NCBI RefSeq assembly: GCF_000208925.1
Contig: NW_001915021.1
Coordinates: 5,209-37,365 of the forward strand
Origin: Entamoeba histolytica HM-1:IMSS
Lineage: Eukaryota; Evosea; Mastigamoebida; Endamoebidae
Direction: 5' to 3'
DNA: 32,157 bases
Shown here piece after piece: positions 8,499-18,173 of the stretch. The stretch's first letter is position 1; each line of letters opens with the position of its first letter. Position numbers and translations under genes: made by a program. The notes under the pieces were generated by a model. That model made no database searches. It worked only from the letters and a program-made list of their open reading frames with translations, and was not told the origin of the DNA.

Positions 8499-10300
8499 TC
8501 TTGACTTATTTATTTTAAACTAGAAAATCCTTTATATAATTTCTTTCAATAAGAAAATTATCTTGTAATAAAAATATGAAATACTTAATTTTATTACTTT
8601 TATTTCAATGTTATTCTTTTTCATAATATCACTTTAATTAAAAATATATACTAATAAATATAATATATATTCATTTTTATTCATTTTTTTTAGAATAACA
8701 AAAACTCTCTTTTTATTTACAAATTATTTTCTGATTCTGGTTTTATTTAAATTGATCTTTTGTTTTTCTTGTGTTACTTTGGTTTCTTCTTTTATGAAGC
8801 AGAGAATATGAATTAGATTGCATTAAAGTATTTTTGTTTTATATAATACTTTAAATTCTATAAGTCTTCATGTTTTATTCAAGTTAATAATTTTGAAAAT
8901 GAATGAAATATTTATTTACTGCTTTTGTTTATTAAATTTATAGACAACAATTAGAAATACATATTACTTTATTTCTCTATTTAATTTTAAATACATTTAA
9001 TCTGATGAATAGTTTTTGTGTATATCTTTCAAAATCATTATTTCATTGTGTGATGATAATAAATTTTTGTCACTATTGCTAAAGACAATTTTTACATTAA
9101 AATGAATCAGTTTAAATGAACTTTTGAGTTGTTATACATTTTGTCATATGTTGTGCAATTTTTGAGATAAAATTTATGAAACAATTTTCTTCAATACAAA
9201 TCAATTCTATAGTATAAATGTTCAAATTGGATTATCAGAAAAATACATAATTATTGGAGGAAGATAAATTAAATATTTACATAAATATGTACAATGTCAA
9301 AATGTAATGATAATTATGCTTGAAATAAAAGAAAATCTTATTAACCATACAAATTTTTAATAAATGAACAATGAACAACTTAGTGATATTTTTTTTTGTA
9401 AAATATATGAATGAAATAAATGATGTTATGTATTAAACGAGTAATATACAAAATAGGAAGTTAAGTATGATAACATTCAAATTAAATAGATTGTTACTTG
9501 AGTATTTTGTTACTAAAAGAAATGACTTACAAAACACTTAAGAAACTATATGATTGTATCATATCATCACTAATTAATATAATCCAATCTCCGCAAAGAG
9601 ATAGTCAAATTCAAAACTTATTAACAATACATTAACTCATGTAACTAATGGATAGCAATGATAAAATTAATTTAAAAGATATAATATCATTGAAATGTTA
9701 GTATTGTTGGATGATTGAGTTAAAAAGAATAATAAAAACAAACTAACGAAAAATAATAAGACAAATATTTCATAAAATTAAAACAAATCTAAACACAAGT
9801 TCACAAAACGAAAGGATAAAGAAAATAATAAAATAAATGATATGTTATACTATCAAAGAAAAAAACTGGTTAATTTCATAAATGACACAAAGGAAGATAT
9901 TACCTCACTACCCCTATTTTTGTTTTCGTTTGCTTTAGTAGACTTTTCAATTAAATCAAAAAAAGAATTAAAAGTAATAAACTAAAAGAAAATGAAAAAA
10001 ACAAATGATAAAAATAACTTCAGGGAAAGTTCATATTTTTTTACAAAAAAAATCAAAGCTAAAAATACTTCGAGAAAAAGCAAAATAACGGAGATTTCTA
10101 AAAGAGATTAGGAAAAAGAAGAGAGAAAAATAATACAAAACAAGAGGAAAAGCTGTTGATGTCAACTCCTAAAAGAAAAAATTTTAAATTTTCTAAAAAT
10201 AGATAAAAGAAAAAGTATTTGGAAATCCTTTCTTTTTTGAAAACAAAAAGAGTTAGAAGAACCCTATTTAAATCTCATCTTAAAGAAAAAAAGTAATCAA
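8499..10300. other. Intergenic region, 1.8 kb
   Basis: The longest spacer in the window, divergent between the 381-aa and winged-helix genes. It is AT-rich with short homopolymer runs. I see no coding frame, tRNA, snRNA or clear repeat, apart from the promoter motifs at each end. Confidence 0.6.
10259..10272 (+). promoter_or_regulatory. GAACC plus TATTTAAA promoter of the winged-helix gene
   Basis: GAACC at 10259-10263 is followed at once by TATTTAAA at 10265-10272, 28 bases upstream of the ATG. This is the closest match in the window to the described Entamoeba TATA consensus (GTATTTAAA) and GAAC element. Confidence 0.6.
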
Positions 10301-11044
10301 ATGAATACAATAGAACATTGTACTATTCCTGTTTTTAACGAATATGACTCTACACCTATTCCATTAGAAACACCAGAAAATGAAGAATATCATTTAAAAT
10401 TATGTCTTTGTCCATTATGTAAACATGGAATTGAAGTATTTGGAAGTAAACGACCTGTTTCATGGATATTAATTTGTAGAATTATTATTTATTCATTAAT
10501 GGAAATTCATAAAGGAGTTTCATATTTTTCATTAAAAGATGATATTCATGGATTTGTTGCAACACATTGGCATATATTTGGACAATTAGATCAATTTAAA
10601 ACAAGTCCAAATAGATGGAAAAAAGCATTTCTTGATGGACTTAGTCATTCACCATATTTTCAAAGTGGAACATTAACATTAAAAAAACCAAATTTTTGGA
10701 AATTAAGAAGACGAGATTGTCCATGGATTAAACAAAAACGATGTAATATTATTGAAGATGAAGATGACCAAGATATTAATCAATCTTTACTTTTACCTCA
10801 AACAACAGAAAGTTCTCCTATTCCTGATTTAAATGGAATCCCTACTTCTGATAATACTAAAGATTATTTAAAAATGTCAGTTGAATATGCTAAAGCTCAA
10901 CTTAATAAATGTCAGTGGGTTTGTCAAAATTTAGAAAATGATTCACAAATTGCGCAAAATATGAAAATGATTACAGAACAACTGAATTATATTCATATGT
11001 CATTAAACGTGATTGTTACAAATATCGAAAATTCTCTTCCATAA
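10301..11044 (+). CDS. Winged-helix (forkhead-like) DNA-binding protein, 247 aa
   Basis: Residues about 53-138 fit a forkhead-type winged helix. There is a first helix (SWILICRIIIYSLMEI), a second helix region, then RWKKAFLDGLSHSPYF and a closing KKPNFWKLRRRDCPW. The pattern W-x(3-5)-L-S-x-F followed by x-FW-x-L mirrors the recognition helix and wing of Fox proteins, and the basic RRR tail would contact DNA. Just before it, Cys35, Cys37 and Cys40 with His42 could bind a metal. The C-terminal third contains an acidic patch (EDEDDQD) and a helical, possibly dimerising segment (190-240). A transcription factor acting in the nucleus is the likely role; the target genes are unknown. The start is supported by the promoter motif 28 bases upstream. 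Another winged-helix class remains possible. Confidence 0.7.
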   Translation: MNTIEHCTIPVFNEYDSTPIPLETPENEEYHLKLCLCPLCKHGIEVFGSKRPVSWILICRIIIYSLMEIHKGVSYFSLKDDIHGFVATHWHIFGQLDQFKTSPNRWKKAFLDGLSHSPYFQSGTLTLKKPNFWKLRRRDCPWIKQKRCNIIEDEDDQDINQSLLLPQTTESSPIPDLNGIPTSDNTKDYLKMSVEYAKAQLNKCQWVCQNLENDSQIAQNMKMITEQLNYIHMSLNVIVTNIENSLP

Positions 11045-11994
11045 AACAAAATGAATATCATATTTAAATAGTTTATTTATTCTTCTTCTTTTTGTTCTTA
11101 TTTTTCTTTTGTTCTAATAATTAATTAAAAAATTATTTATAATCTTTCTTTTCTTTTCATTTTTCTTTCTAATATCTTAGGTTTTTTTTTTCGTTTTGTC
11201 TCGTTCATGTGATGACGAAATAGTATTTATTAAAAAAAAACAAAAATATTGTTTTATTTTATTAATTCGTTAATCGTTTTAGTATTAACTATCTTTTTTG
11301 TAAATTTAAACTTGTTTAATTTGTTGTTTCTAAACTTCTTAATGTTTGTTTTACTCAATTTCTATTTCAAATAATAACTAGTCTCTTCTCTTAAGAAATA
11401 GAGAAACCTCTCAATATTATAATCTTCTTTCTTTTCTTAAAGAAGGATAGACTTGTCCTGTTCAATACTTCATATTTACTTACATATAAATGATGGTTGT
11501 TAAATGTAAAAATAAAATGTTATTCATACTAACTGTATTATTTTAAAACAATTCTTTGTTGCGTTTCTTTAATTATTTTTCTTATTCCATTCCATAACAA
11601 TTTATAAAAAACTAAAGATGAACATATATTCAAATGGTTATTGAATTTAAATAGAACATAACACTACGTCTTAAAAATCACATAAAAAGGAATTTTCTTA
11701 TACCCTCTAATGAAAAGATAAATTAAAGGAAAATAAAAAGATGAACATTTGAGAGATTAGATTTTTTATATGATTAATTTCAAGAGAAAATTATTTATTT
11801 AACATATTTAAGATAGAAACAATACAAAATAAGTCATCAAAATGAATTGCTTTTTATCATCATAAATATATTATTTGACTTAAAAAAAAAAAGGAGAAAA
11901 TTATGATTAATTCATTTTACTAAGAATTATATGGAATAATAATTATACAACTTTAGATAAAATGAAATTTTTTTATAAAAAATAAAAAATAAAA
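11045..11994. other. Intergenic region between convergent genes
   Basis: T-rich next to the winged-helix stop, A-rich next to the following minus-strand stop. This fits 3' untranslated and polyadenylation regions on each side. No gene or repeat seen. Confidence 0.6.
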
Positions 11995-12891
11995 TCAATA
12001 AACAAATGAATAATAATGAGGAGAAACTGGAGCAAAAGAAAGATTATAATAAGAGTTTGTAATAAAGTCAATACCTAATGAATTTTGATTTTGAGATGGA
12101 GAGATTAATTCGTTAGTGGGTTGATTAAAATTTTTATAAAAAAGATTAGGATTAATAGATAATTGATGAGGAGGGTCAATGCAAGGAGGTAATTTATTTT
12201 TTTGATTTAATTGTAATAAATTAATACTAAAAGGATGAAAAGCAGGTAATGTAGAACTTTTTTCTTCTTTTACAAATTGAGAAACAATATATTGGTTCAT
12301 TTGTTTTCCAATATGACTCATTTGAGTTTGAGTTATAATAGTTTGACCATTTAATGAAATTTCATTAATTTTTTCCATTTGTAATGTTTTTTTAGATGAT
12401 TTTGTAGAGCGTTTATGAACAGTATATCCATTTTGTTCTGCATATCCAACAAGCCAATTAAATGTTAAAGCTGCTCTATTTAAATCTCTTCTTCTTTTAA
12501 TTGTTTTAATTTGGTTTGATGACATATCCTTTTTTATTTCAGATGCATATTGTTTATCGCAATATTCATCAATAACACTTCCAAAATCTAACTTTTTTTC
12601 ATTGAAATAGACATTATTAATAATTAAATATTGAACTGTCTTAATAGCAAATCGTTCAGGTCTTCTAAACTCAAATGAAAATCCAATTGAATTTAATAAT
12701 GCAAGTAAAACTCCTTGTTGTACTCCTTCAAAACTCTTTGACTCTCTTTTAACTTCATTCATTTCATCTTTGTTGTAAGTTTTAGTCATAACAAAGTATA
12801 TTATTCTCAAGAGTTTTTGTTCTGTTAGAGTGCTATTGATGGTAGGACTTTCTTTTTTTAGATTTGTGAATAATTCACTTGGTTCATTCAA
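11995..12891 (-). CDS. Hypothetical protein, possibly nuclear, 298 aa
   Basis: I do not recognise a family. The N-terminal half (about 20-165) looks globular and helical, with hydrophobic segments (LLRIIYFVM, GVLLALLNSIGFSF, TVQYLIINNVYF), then a strongly basic patch KTIKRRRDLNR near residues 129-139 that could be a nuclear-localisation signal or nucleic-acid contact, followed by LTFNWLVGYAEQNGYTVHKR. From about residue 205 the sequence is low-complexity, rich in Asn, Gln, Pro and Ser, as in the activation or disordered tails of regulators. There is no signal peptide or membrane span. It may be a lineage-specific nuclear protein; this is inference from composition only. Confidence 0.7.
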   Translation of the reverse strand: MNEPSELFTNLKKESPTINSTLTEQKLLRIIYFVMTKTYNKDEMNEVKRESKSFEGVQQGVLLALLNSIGFSFEFRRPERFAIKTVQYLIINNVYFNEKKLDFGSVIDEYCDKQYASEIKKDMSSNQIKTIKRRRDLNRAALTFNWLVGYAEQNGYTVHKRSTKSSKKTLQMEKINEISLNGQTIITQTQMSHIGKQMNQYIVSQFVKEEKSSTLPAFHPFSINLLQLNQKNKLPPCIDPPHQLSINPNLFYKNFNQPTNELISPSQNQNSLGIDFITNSYYNLSFAPVSPHYYSFVY

Positions 12892-14247
12892 TAAAAATCT
12901 TCTTTTATTTCCCTTTTCTTCCTACAAACTTTAATTAATCTAAATTCAGCTTTGTGTTTTTTTTTGTTATATTTTATTATTAATTATTAATAAATTCAGT
13001 TAGTTTTCTTAATTATTTCTTTTTCTCTGCTTGTTTCTCACATGCAGATTTTTTCATTTTTTTTTATTATTTCTAATGAATGTTTTGTATAACTTTAATT
13101 CATAACAAATTATTAGGTTGATTATTTCTGATTTATTTGATTGTTATGTTTTTTCATAACGTATTGATTTTAATGAAAAAGAAAGTCATGTTATTTATTT
13201 AACTTTTGTTTATCCAAAAATACCCCATTTGAAATTGTATTATTTGTTTTTCTTATCGTTTTTTTTTTGGGATAATGTAAATGTCTTTAATGTTTATTGG
13301 TTTACAATGAATTAATATAACTTCTCATTGTTAAAATTACGAAAAAGAATGTTATGGTTGAAGAGTTGTTTTTGTTATTCACTGAATTAAACAATTTTAA
13401 TTTTGAAAAGTCTATTTCTCATTATTCAAAACTCAATGAGAAAGTTAAAGTAAAATGATATTTTATAAAGACATTTTAATATAATAAAAATTGACTAAAA
13501 CATAATTTGGAATAAATAAAATGATAAAACATGTAAATTTCTTGAATCATTCAAGATTTTAGAGGTTTTTCATTACATTTATAGAAAATTATTGTTTGAT
13601 TTTTTTATAACATTATTTATTATTATATTATATCTTTCATTCTTAATATTCATTTTTCTTATTTATTCTTTACTGTGGTTTTCATTTGATGTCTGTAAAC
13701 AGAAATAATAGTTATGCTAATAAAGATGAAATATATTTTTTGATTGAATTGAAAAAATTATCATCACATTTTTTAAATTATTGGAATTGTATTTCATTAA
13801 CAACCAAATAAGAATATTTATTATTACTATTAATTTCATTTTCTTTTGTAGTTTTGATATTTCATTAATTGAATTAAATCATTTTATTTTTATTTATGTT
13901 TATTTTCTTTTATTAACTGTTGTACTAATTTATTTGTTGAATTATTTATTATTTATTATTTGTTTATTATTATTAATTTGATGTGTTTATTATGTTATTT
14001 TATTATTTACTTTATCTTTTGTTTAAATTATTAATTGTTATTTCTTCTTATTCATTTCTATTTATTTATAACTCAATGTGTTTAAATTATGTTTTATACA
14101 AATATATCATTTTATTTAAATTCATCTGTTGTGTAGTATTTCTTATTCTTCTTTTCTTTATTAAAATCATTATATTTATTCTTTTATTTATTATCATTTT
14201 CTTCTTATAAACCATAAAATAATTTGTATTAAATTATCTTGTTTGTT
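12892..14247. other. Intergenic region, 1.36 kb
   Basis: Lies between two minus-strand genes. The part from about 13570 to 14210 is very T-rich on the plus strand, with many TTTATT units, and produces hydrophobic frames at 13781-13981 and 13983-14210 that are composition artefacts. No convincing gene. Confidence 0.6.
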
Positions 14248-14952
14248 TTAATGTGCTGTTAAATATTTCTTAATTCCATCTGGTGTTGGTTCAATGGTGT
14301 CTTTGCCTGGTTTCCAATTGAGTGGACAAACTGCTCCATGTTCATCACTGAATTGAATTGCTTTAACTATTCTGATTGTTTCTTCCGTTGATCTTCCAAT
14401 TCCATCATCATTCATTTGAATGTATCTTACTTTTCCTTTATCATCAATGATGACATATCCTCTTCTTGCAATTCCTGCTTCGACATTTAACATTCCATAT
14501 TTGATAGAAATGCATCTCTTAATATCTGATACTAATGGGAATGTCAATTTTCCTACTCCTCCTTTACTTTTATCTGCTTCACACCATGCTTGATGACAAT
14601 AAACTGAATCTACACTCACTCCAATAACTTCACAATTGATTTCTTTCAATTGTCCTGCAAGTTCACTATATCCAATCATTTCTGTTGGACAAACAAATGT
14701 CCAATCCAATGGATAAAACAACAATACAACATATTTTCCTTTATATTCATTAATATCAATCTCTTTGATTGAACCACATGGACAATATGCTGGTGCTTTA
14801 AATTCTGGGGCTTCTTTTCCAATTTGTGCTTTTTCAAATGTGTTTATAAATTTCTTAAATGCTTTTATTCTTGGACAACAACATTCTTTCTCTTGACATT
14901 CTTTCTCTTGACATTCTTTTTTACAACACTCTTTTTGTTGATTGCAAGACAT
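14248..14952 (-). CDS. 2-Cys peroxiredoxin with Cys-rich N-terminal extension (amoebic 29-kDa type)
   Basis: A thiol peroxidase that reduces hydrogen peroxide and peroxynitrite. It is the major antioxidant enzyme of Entamoeba, which lacks catalase and glutathione. The thioredoxin-fold AhpC/TSA domain follows an N-terminal extension of about 28 residues with KECQE-type repeats and ten Cys. The peroxidatic Cys88 lies in DWTFVCPTE and the resolving Cys209 in AVCPLNWKPG. GGVG (131-134) matches the GG(L/V)G motif of hyperoxidation-sensitive enzymes, but the C-terminus ends KKYLTAH, with YL where the YF motif is expected. The length of 234 residues fits the amoebic Eh29 protein. An ATTTAAA tract about 40 bases upstream of the ATG is a candidate TATA element. 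Identity is very secure. Confidence 0.97.
   Translation of the reverse strand: MSCNQQKECCKKECQEKECQEKECCCPRIKAFKKFINTFEKAQIGKEAPEFKAPAYCPCGSIKEIDINEYKGKYVVLLFYPLDWTFVCPTEMIGYSELAGQLKEINCEVIGVSVDSVYCHQAWCEADKSKGGVGKLTFPLVSDIKRCISIKYGMLNVEAGIARRGYVIIDDKGKVRYIQMNDDGIGRSTEETIRIVKAIQFSDEHGAVCPLNWKPGKDTIEPTPDGIKKYLTAH
14881..14915 (-). repeat. 15-bp coding tandem repeat in the peroxiredoxin gene
   Basis: The unit ACATTCTTTCTCTTG (plus strand) is perfect twice at 14881-14895 and 14896-14910, with a partial third. It encodes the repeated five-residue KECQE unit of the N-terminal extension, so copy number can change without shifting the frame. Confidence 0.85.
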
Positions 14953-15506
14953 TTGACTGATTGAATTGATGAGATTGTGGTGATGATGAGATGTTTAAAT
15001 GACAAATGAACTACCAAAATCATCTTTACTTAACTAAAATAAGAATGTCGTCATCATCACTTCTGCATTATTCTCATTATGGTAATTATTCAACTTTCAA
15101 ACAACTTATAATGAAAGAACTGGTAAATAGAAAACAAAAATGACGAGATAAAAAGAAGAAAACGGAGATACACACATTCACACATTCTAAATGAATCTAA
15201 TAAAGAATAAGATGAGGAGAAAGAGAAATGTATTGGCACAAAACATCAATAAGAAATAGAAAAAGTAGTTAATTAATTGGTATTATGTTTTTTATATCAT
15301 TTTTGGTTCATGAAAAATTAATCACAATCTTTGTGTTTGAAGTTTGTTCATCATTTATTCTTTTATTCGTTTTTATTAACATGTGTTTTTCTTTTCTTCA
15401 TTCCGTGATTGATTTTGATTTAATCTCTTTCATTTTTCTTCATTTTTATTCTTCATTTCATTTGTTTGTTATTAAAACTCTTCTTTATTTTATTATTTCT
15501 TATTTG

Positions 15507-15552
15507 ATTATCACTTCATTATCACTTCATTAACTTCATTATCACTTCATTA
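15507..15552 (+). repeat. Short tandem repeat, 11-bp unit
   Basis: Repeats of ATTATCACTTC with one shortened unit (ATTAACTTC) appear four times in a row in non-coding DNA. Confidence 0.8.
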
Positions 15553-15893
15553 TTATGAATATTCCATACTTTCTTAACATGTAAATCATTTTCTTTGATA
15601 ATACAATTTCTTTGATTCAGACAATTCATTACAAACATATTCCCACCATTACCAATTCATTAATATTATCATCTTTACAAATACACATATTCTAATATAA
15701 CACATGACATTACAACATCCAAATAATCCACACTATCATTTATATAACAATGAACATTACATTTTCTAACCAAGCATGACATCAACATAACAAGAAGATA
15801 AAAATGATAAATAAAACAATGATTTTAATGTTTATATTGTGTTTCTAAATTTTCTACTTTCATTTCATAATGATTAACACATTGATTATATTT

Positions 15894-16105
15894 TACATCA
15901 TACTGAGAAATGGATGACTCGGTTTTTTTGACATGCTTTAATTCTATTGAAATAAAGTTTTTTTTCAACCATTATCAAATTAAATAGTTCTTTCATTTAA
16001 GTTGTTGACTGATTTTTATTTTGAATTTAATGAGTAATAAAATACACATCATTCTTTATACTACTGTTTTAATGCGAGTATGTCTATAACACTATGACTA
16101 TAGAT
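15894..16105 (+). repeat. Dispersed repeat, copy B
   Basis: Same orientation as the copy at about 5505-5710 and aligned along most of its length, with the strongest block TTGAAATAAAG(T)n then CATTATCAAATTAAAT. Both copies lie several hundred bases upstream of a plus-strand gene (about 340 bp here, 550 bp for copy A). Boundaries are approximate. Confidence 0.6.
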
Positions 16106-16425
16106 CATCTCATTTATCACCGACACAGCTTAAAGAAACTTTTTTTAATTGATGATACCAATCTATGTTCAAAGTATAGTCACTATTAACAAAATAAATA
16201 TTCATCTTTCTTAATAAATAATAATCCATTTTAATAAACAATGCACCTCTAATAGTCATTCATAATATTAATAGCAAATTAGTCTTAAATGGAAATTATA
16301 TAAACAAATGTATATGAAAAAAAGACAATAACTAAGAAATTCCAGAATGGGAAGTACTAAGTCATTTTTTTTAAAAAAAAAAAAAATAAATGATGTTTAT
16401 TCAAAGGGATATTTAATTGTAAAAT

Positions 16426-16434
16426 GAACTTAAA
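16426..16434 (+). promoter_or_regulatory. GAACTTAAA core-promoter motif of the Hsp70-like gene
   Basis: GAACTTAAA, 11 bases before the ATG, with GATATTTAATT about 18 bases further upstream as a possible TATA element. Confidence 0.45.
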
Positions 16435-16445
16435 ACTATCATTTA

Positions 16446-18173
16446 ATGGCTGAACAACAAGATCAAGATTCAATTTCATATGCAATTGACATAGGAACAA
16501 CTTATTCTTCTATTGCTTATTTTAAAGGTAAGAATAATGAACCTACTATAATCCAAGATGAACAAAATAAAGACCAAGTGGCTTCATGGGTTAGTTTATC
16601 ACAGTTAGGCACTAATGGCAATACAATTGTAGGAAATAGTGCGAAGGATGATATTCATAGTGAATGTGTTATTTACGATTCTAAGAGAATTATAGGAAGG
16701 GATGAGAGTGATGTGAGTTATGAAGATCGTGCTAATTGGCCATTTAAAGTAAAAAGGAGAGATAATGGAAATGCATATATTGAATGTTATAACCCACAAA
16801 CTCAAAGTACTGAAGAATTTGAACCAGAAGAAATAAGTGGAATGATATTAAAACATTTATATAATAATGCACAAATGAAAGTTAGAATTAATCAAATATC
16901 AAATGTTGTTGTTACTGTTCCAGTTAATTTTAGTGATAAACAAAGAGATGCAACTTTGTTGGCATGTCAATTGGCAGGTATTAAGAATGTTATACTTGAA
17001 AATGAACCAACAGCAGCTATTGTTGAATATAAAAGAGAATATCCAAATTCATTAAAAGAAGGAGATAGAGTTGTAGTAATTGATTTTGGAGGAGGAACAT
17101 TAGACGTAGCTTGTTGTAAAATAATAAGTGATAATAGTGTTAATGTAGAATCAAATGGAGGAGATCAAGATTTAGGAGGAAATGATTTTGATAAAGTGAT
17201 GATAGACATTATTAAAAAAAAAGTAGAAGAAGATATTCCGGGATATTATAAAAAGAAACGAGGAATGACTCAAAAAGAAAAGATAACATATAAAAAGAAA
17301 TTAGTTAGATTAAAGAAAGAAGCAGAACGAGTTAAAGTTGAGTTAAGTGATAGAATTAATAATGAATTAGCTAAAAAAGAAGTGAAAACCACCAAAGATA
17401 TAATGCCTGAGGTAGAATTAGAATTAGACAGTTTATTAGGTAAAGAGCATAGTGAAGATAATATTGGTACTATCATTACAAGACAAGAATTTGAAAAAGA
17501 ATGTGAAGCAAGGGGATTATATGAAAGGTTTATAAATAAAATAAAACAAATCACTCAAAAAAAAGGATATAAAAAAGGAAATGTTCAATTGGTGTTATTA
17601 ATTGGTGGAACATCTAAAATGCCAAGAATTAGAGAAGAAGTTAGTAATTTATTTGGTCAAGTAATATTTTCTAATAATAACTTTAATCCACTTACTGCCG
17701 TTGTAAAAGGAGCTGCCTATTTAGCACATTTAAAACAAGAAAATGCTATTGGTCATGAAGTTGTATATGATATTGTTCCAATACCAATTGGAATAGAAGT
17801 AGAGGGAGGAAAATTTGAAGTACTTGTTAAAGATGGAGAAACACTTCCTACAAAAGGAACAACCAGACAGTATTGTACCACTCGAGATAATCAAACTAAT
17901 GCAGATTTTATAATTTATCGTGGATTTGGTAAATATGTTAGTTCACTTGGGGTTGAAAGAGTTACAAAACTTAGTATTAATGGAATTCCCAGTGGAAAGC
18001 GTGGAGAACAAAAATTTGAATTTACAATTCACATTAATAAAAATGGAATGATGGAAATTAGTGCTTCTCTTATTGGAGGTAATATTAAAGAAAAATTAAG
18101 TACTAGTCTTGATTTATCTAAAACATCACAAGAGATTGAACGATTAATAGAACATTTCCAAAAATTTTTTTAA
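16446..18173 (+). CDS. Divergent Hsp70-family protein lacking the C-terminal lid, 575 aa
   Basis: An actin-like ATPase of the Hsp70 superfamily. Phosphate-1 loop DIGTTYS (15-21), connect-1 ENEPTAAIVEY (185-195), phosphate-2 VIDFGGGTLD (211-220) and an adenosine motif LIGGTSKMP (385-393) are present, so ATP binding is likely. The region about 262-370 is Lys/Glu-rich and longer or more divergent than in canonical Hsp70. The hydrophobic interdomain linker (DLLLLD type) is replaced by VVYDIVPIP around 439-447. A substrate-binding beta domain follows (about 445-555), but the protein stops after a single helix: no helical lid and no EEVD tail, about 65 residues short of a cytosolic Hsp70. It has no signal peptide. 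The role may be specialised rather than general chaperoning. Entamoeba genomes carry many divergent Hsp70 copies, and a dispersed repeat lies upstream. Confidence 0.9.
   Translation: MAEQQDQDSISYAIDIGTTYSSIAYFKGKNNEPTIIQDEQNKDQVASWVSLSQLGTNGNTIVGNSAKDDIHSECVIYDSKRIIGRDESDVSYEDRANWPFKVKRRDNGNAYIECYNPQTQSTEEFEPEEISGMILKHLYNNAQMKVRINQISNVVVTVPVNFSDKQRDATLLACQLAGIKNVILENEPTAAIVEYKREYPNSLKEGDRVVVIDFGGGTLDVACCKIISDNSVNVESNGGDQDLGGNDFDKVMIDIIKKKVEEDIPGYYKKKRGMTQKEKITYKKKLVRLKKEAERVKVELSDRINNELAKKEVKTTKDIMPEVELELDSLLGKEHSEDNIGTIITRQEFEKECEARGLYERFINKIKQITQKKGYKKGNVQLVLLIGGTSKMPRIREEVSNLFGQVIFSNNNFNPLTAVVKGAAYLAHLKQENAIGHEVVYDIVPIPIGIEVEGGKFEVLVKDGETLPTKGTTRQYCTTRDNQTNADFIIYRGFGKYVSSLGVERVTKLSINGIPSGKRGEQKFEFTIHINKNGMMEISASLIGGNIKEKLSTSLDLSKTSQEIERLIEHFQKFF

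Larger units (their letters stand above)
14953..16445. other. Intergenic region, 1.5 kb
   Basis: Divergent spacer between peroxiredoxin and the Hsp70-like gene. It holds a short tandem repeat (about 15507-15552), a second copy of the dispersed repeat (about 15894-16105) and the Hsp70-like promoter. The 82-codon frame at 15285-15533 is low-complexity and not called. Confidence 0.6.

Noticed and set aside
9000..9130. Possible C/D-box snoRNA (TGATGA-like boxes)
   Set aside because: No matching CTGA box at a suitable distance and no terminal stem.
13781..14210. Two adjacent hydrophobic frames that could suggest a small membrane protein
   Set aside because: They are in different frames and made of TTT/ATT codons in a T-rich block; no Cys, Gly or charged pattern of real membrane proteins.
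15285..15533. 82-codon hydrophobic frame
   Set aside because: T-rich composition and it runs into the tandem repeat; no homology recognised.
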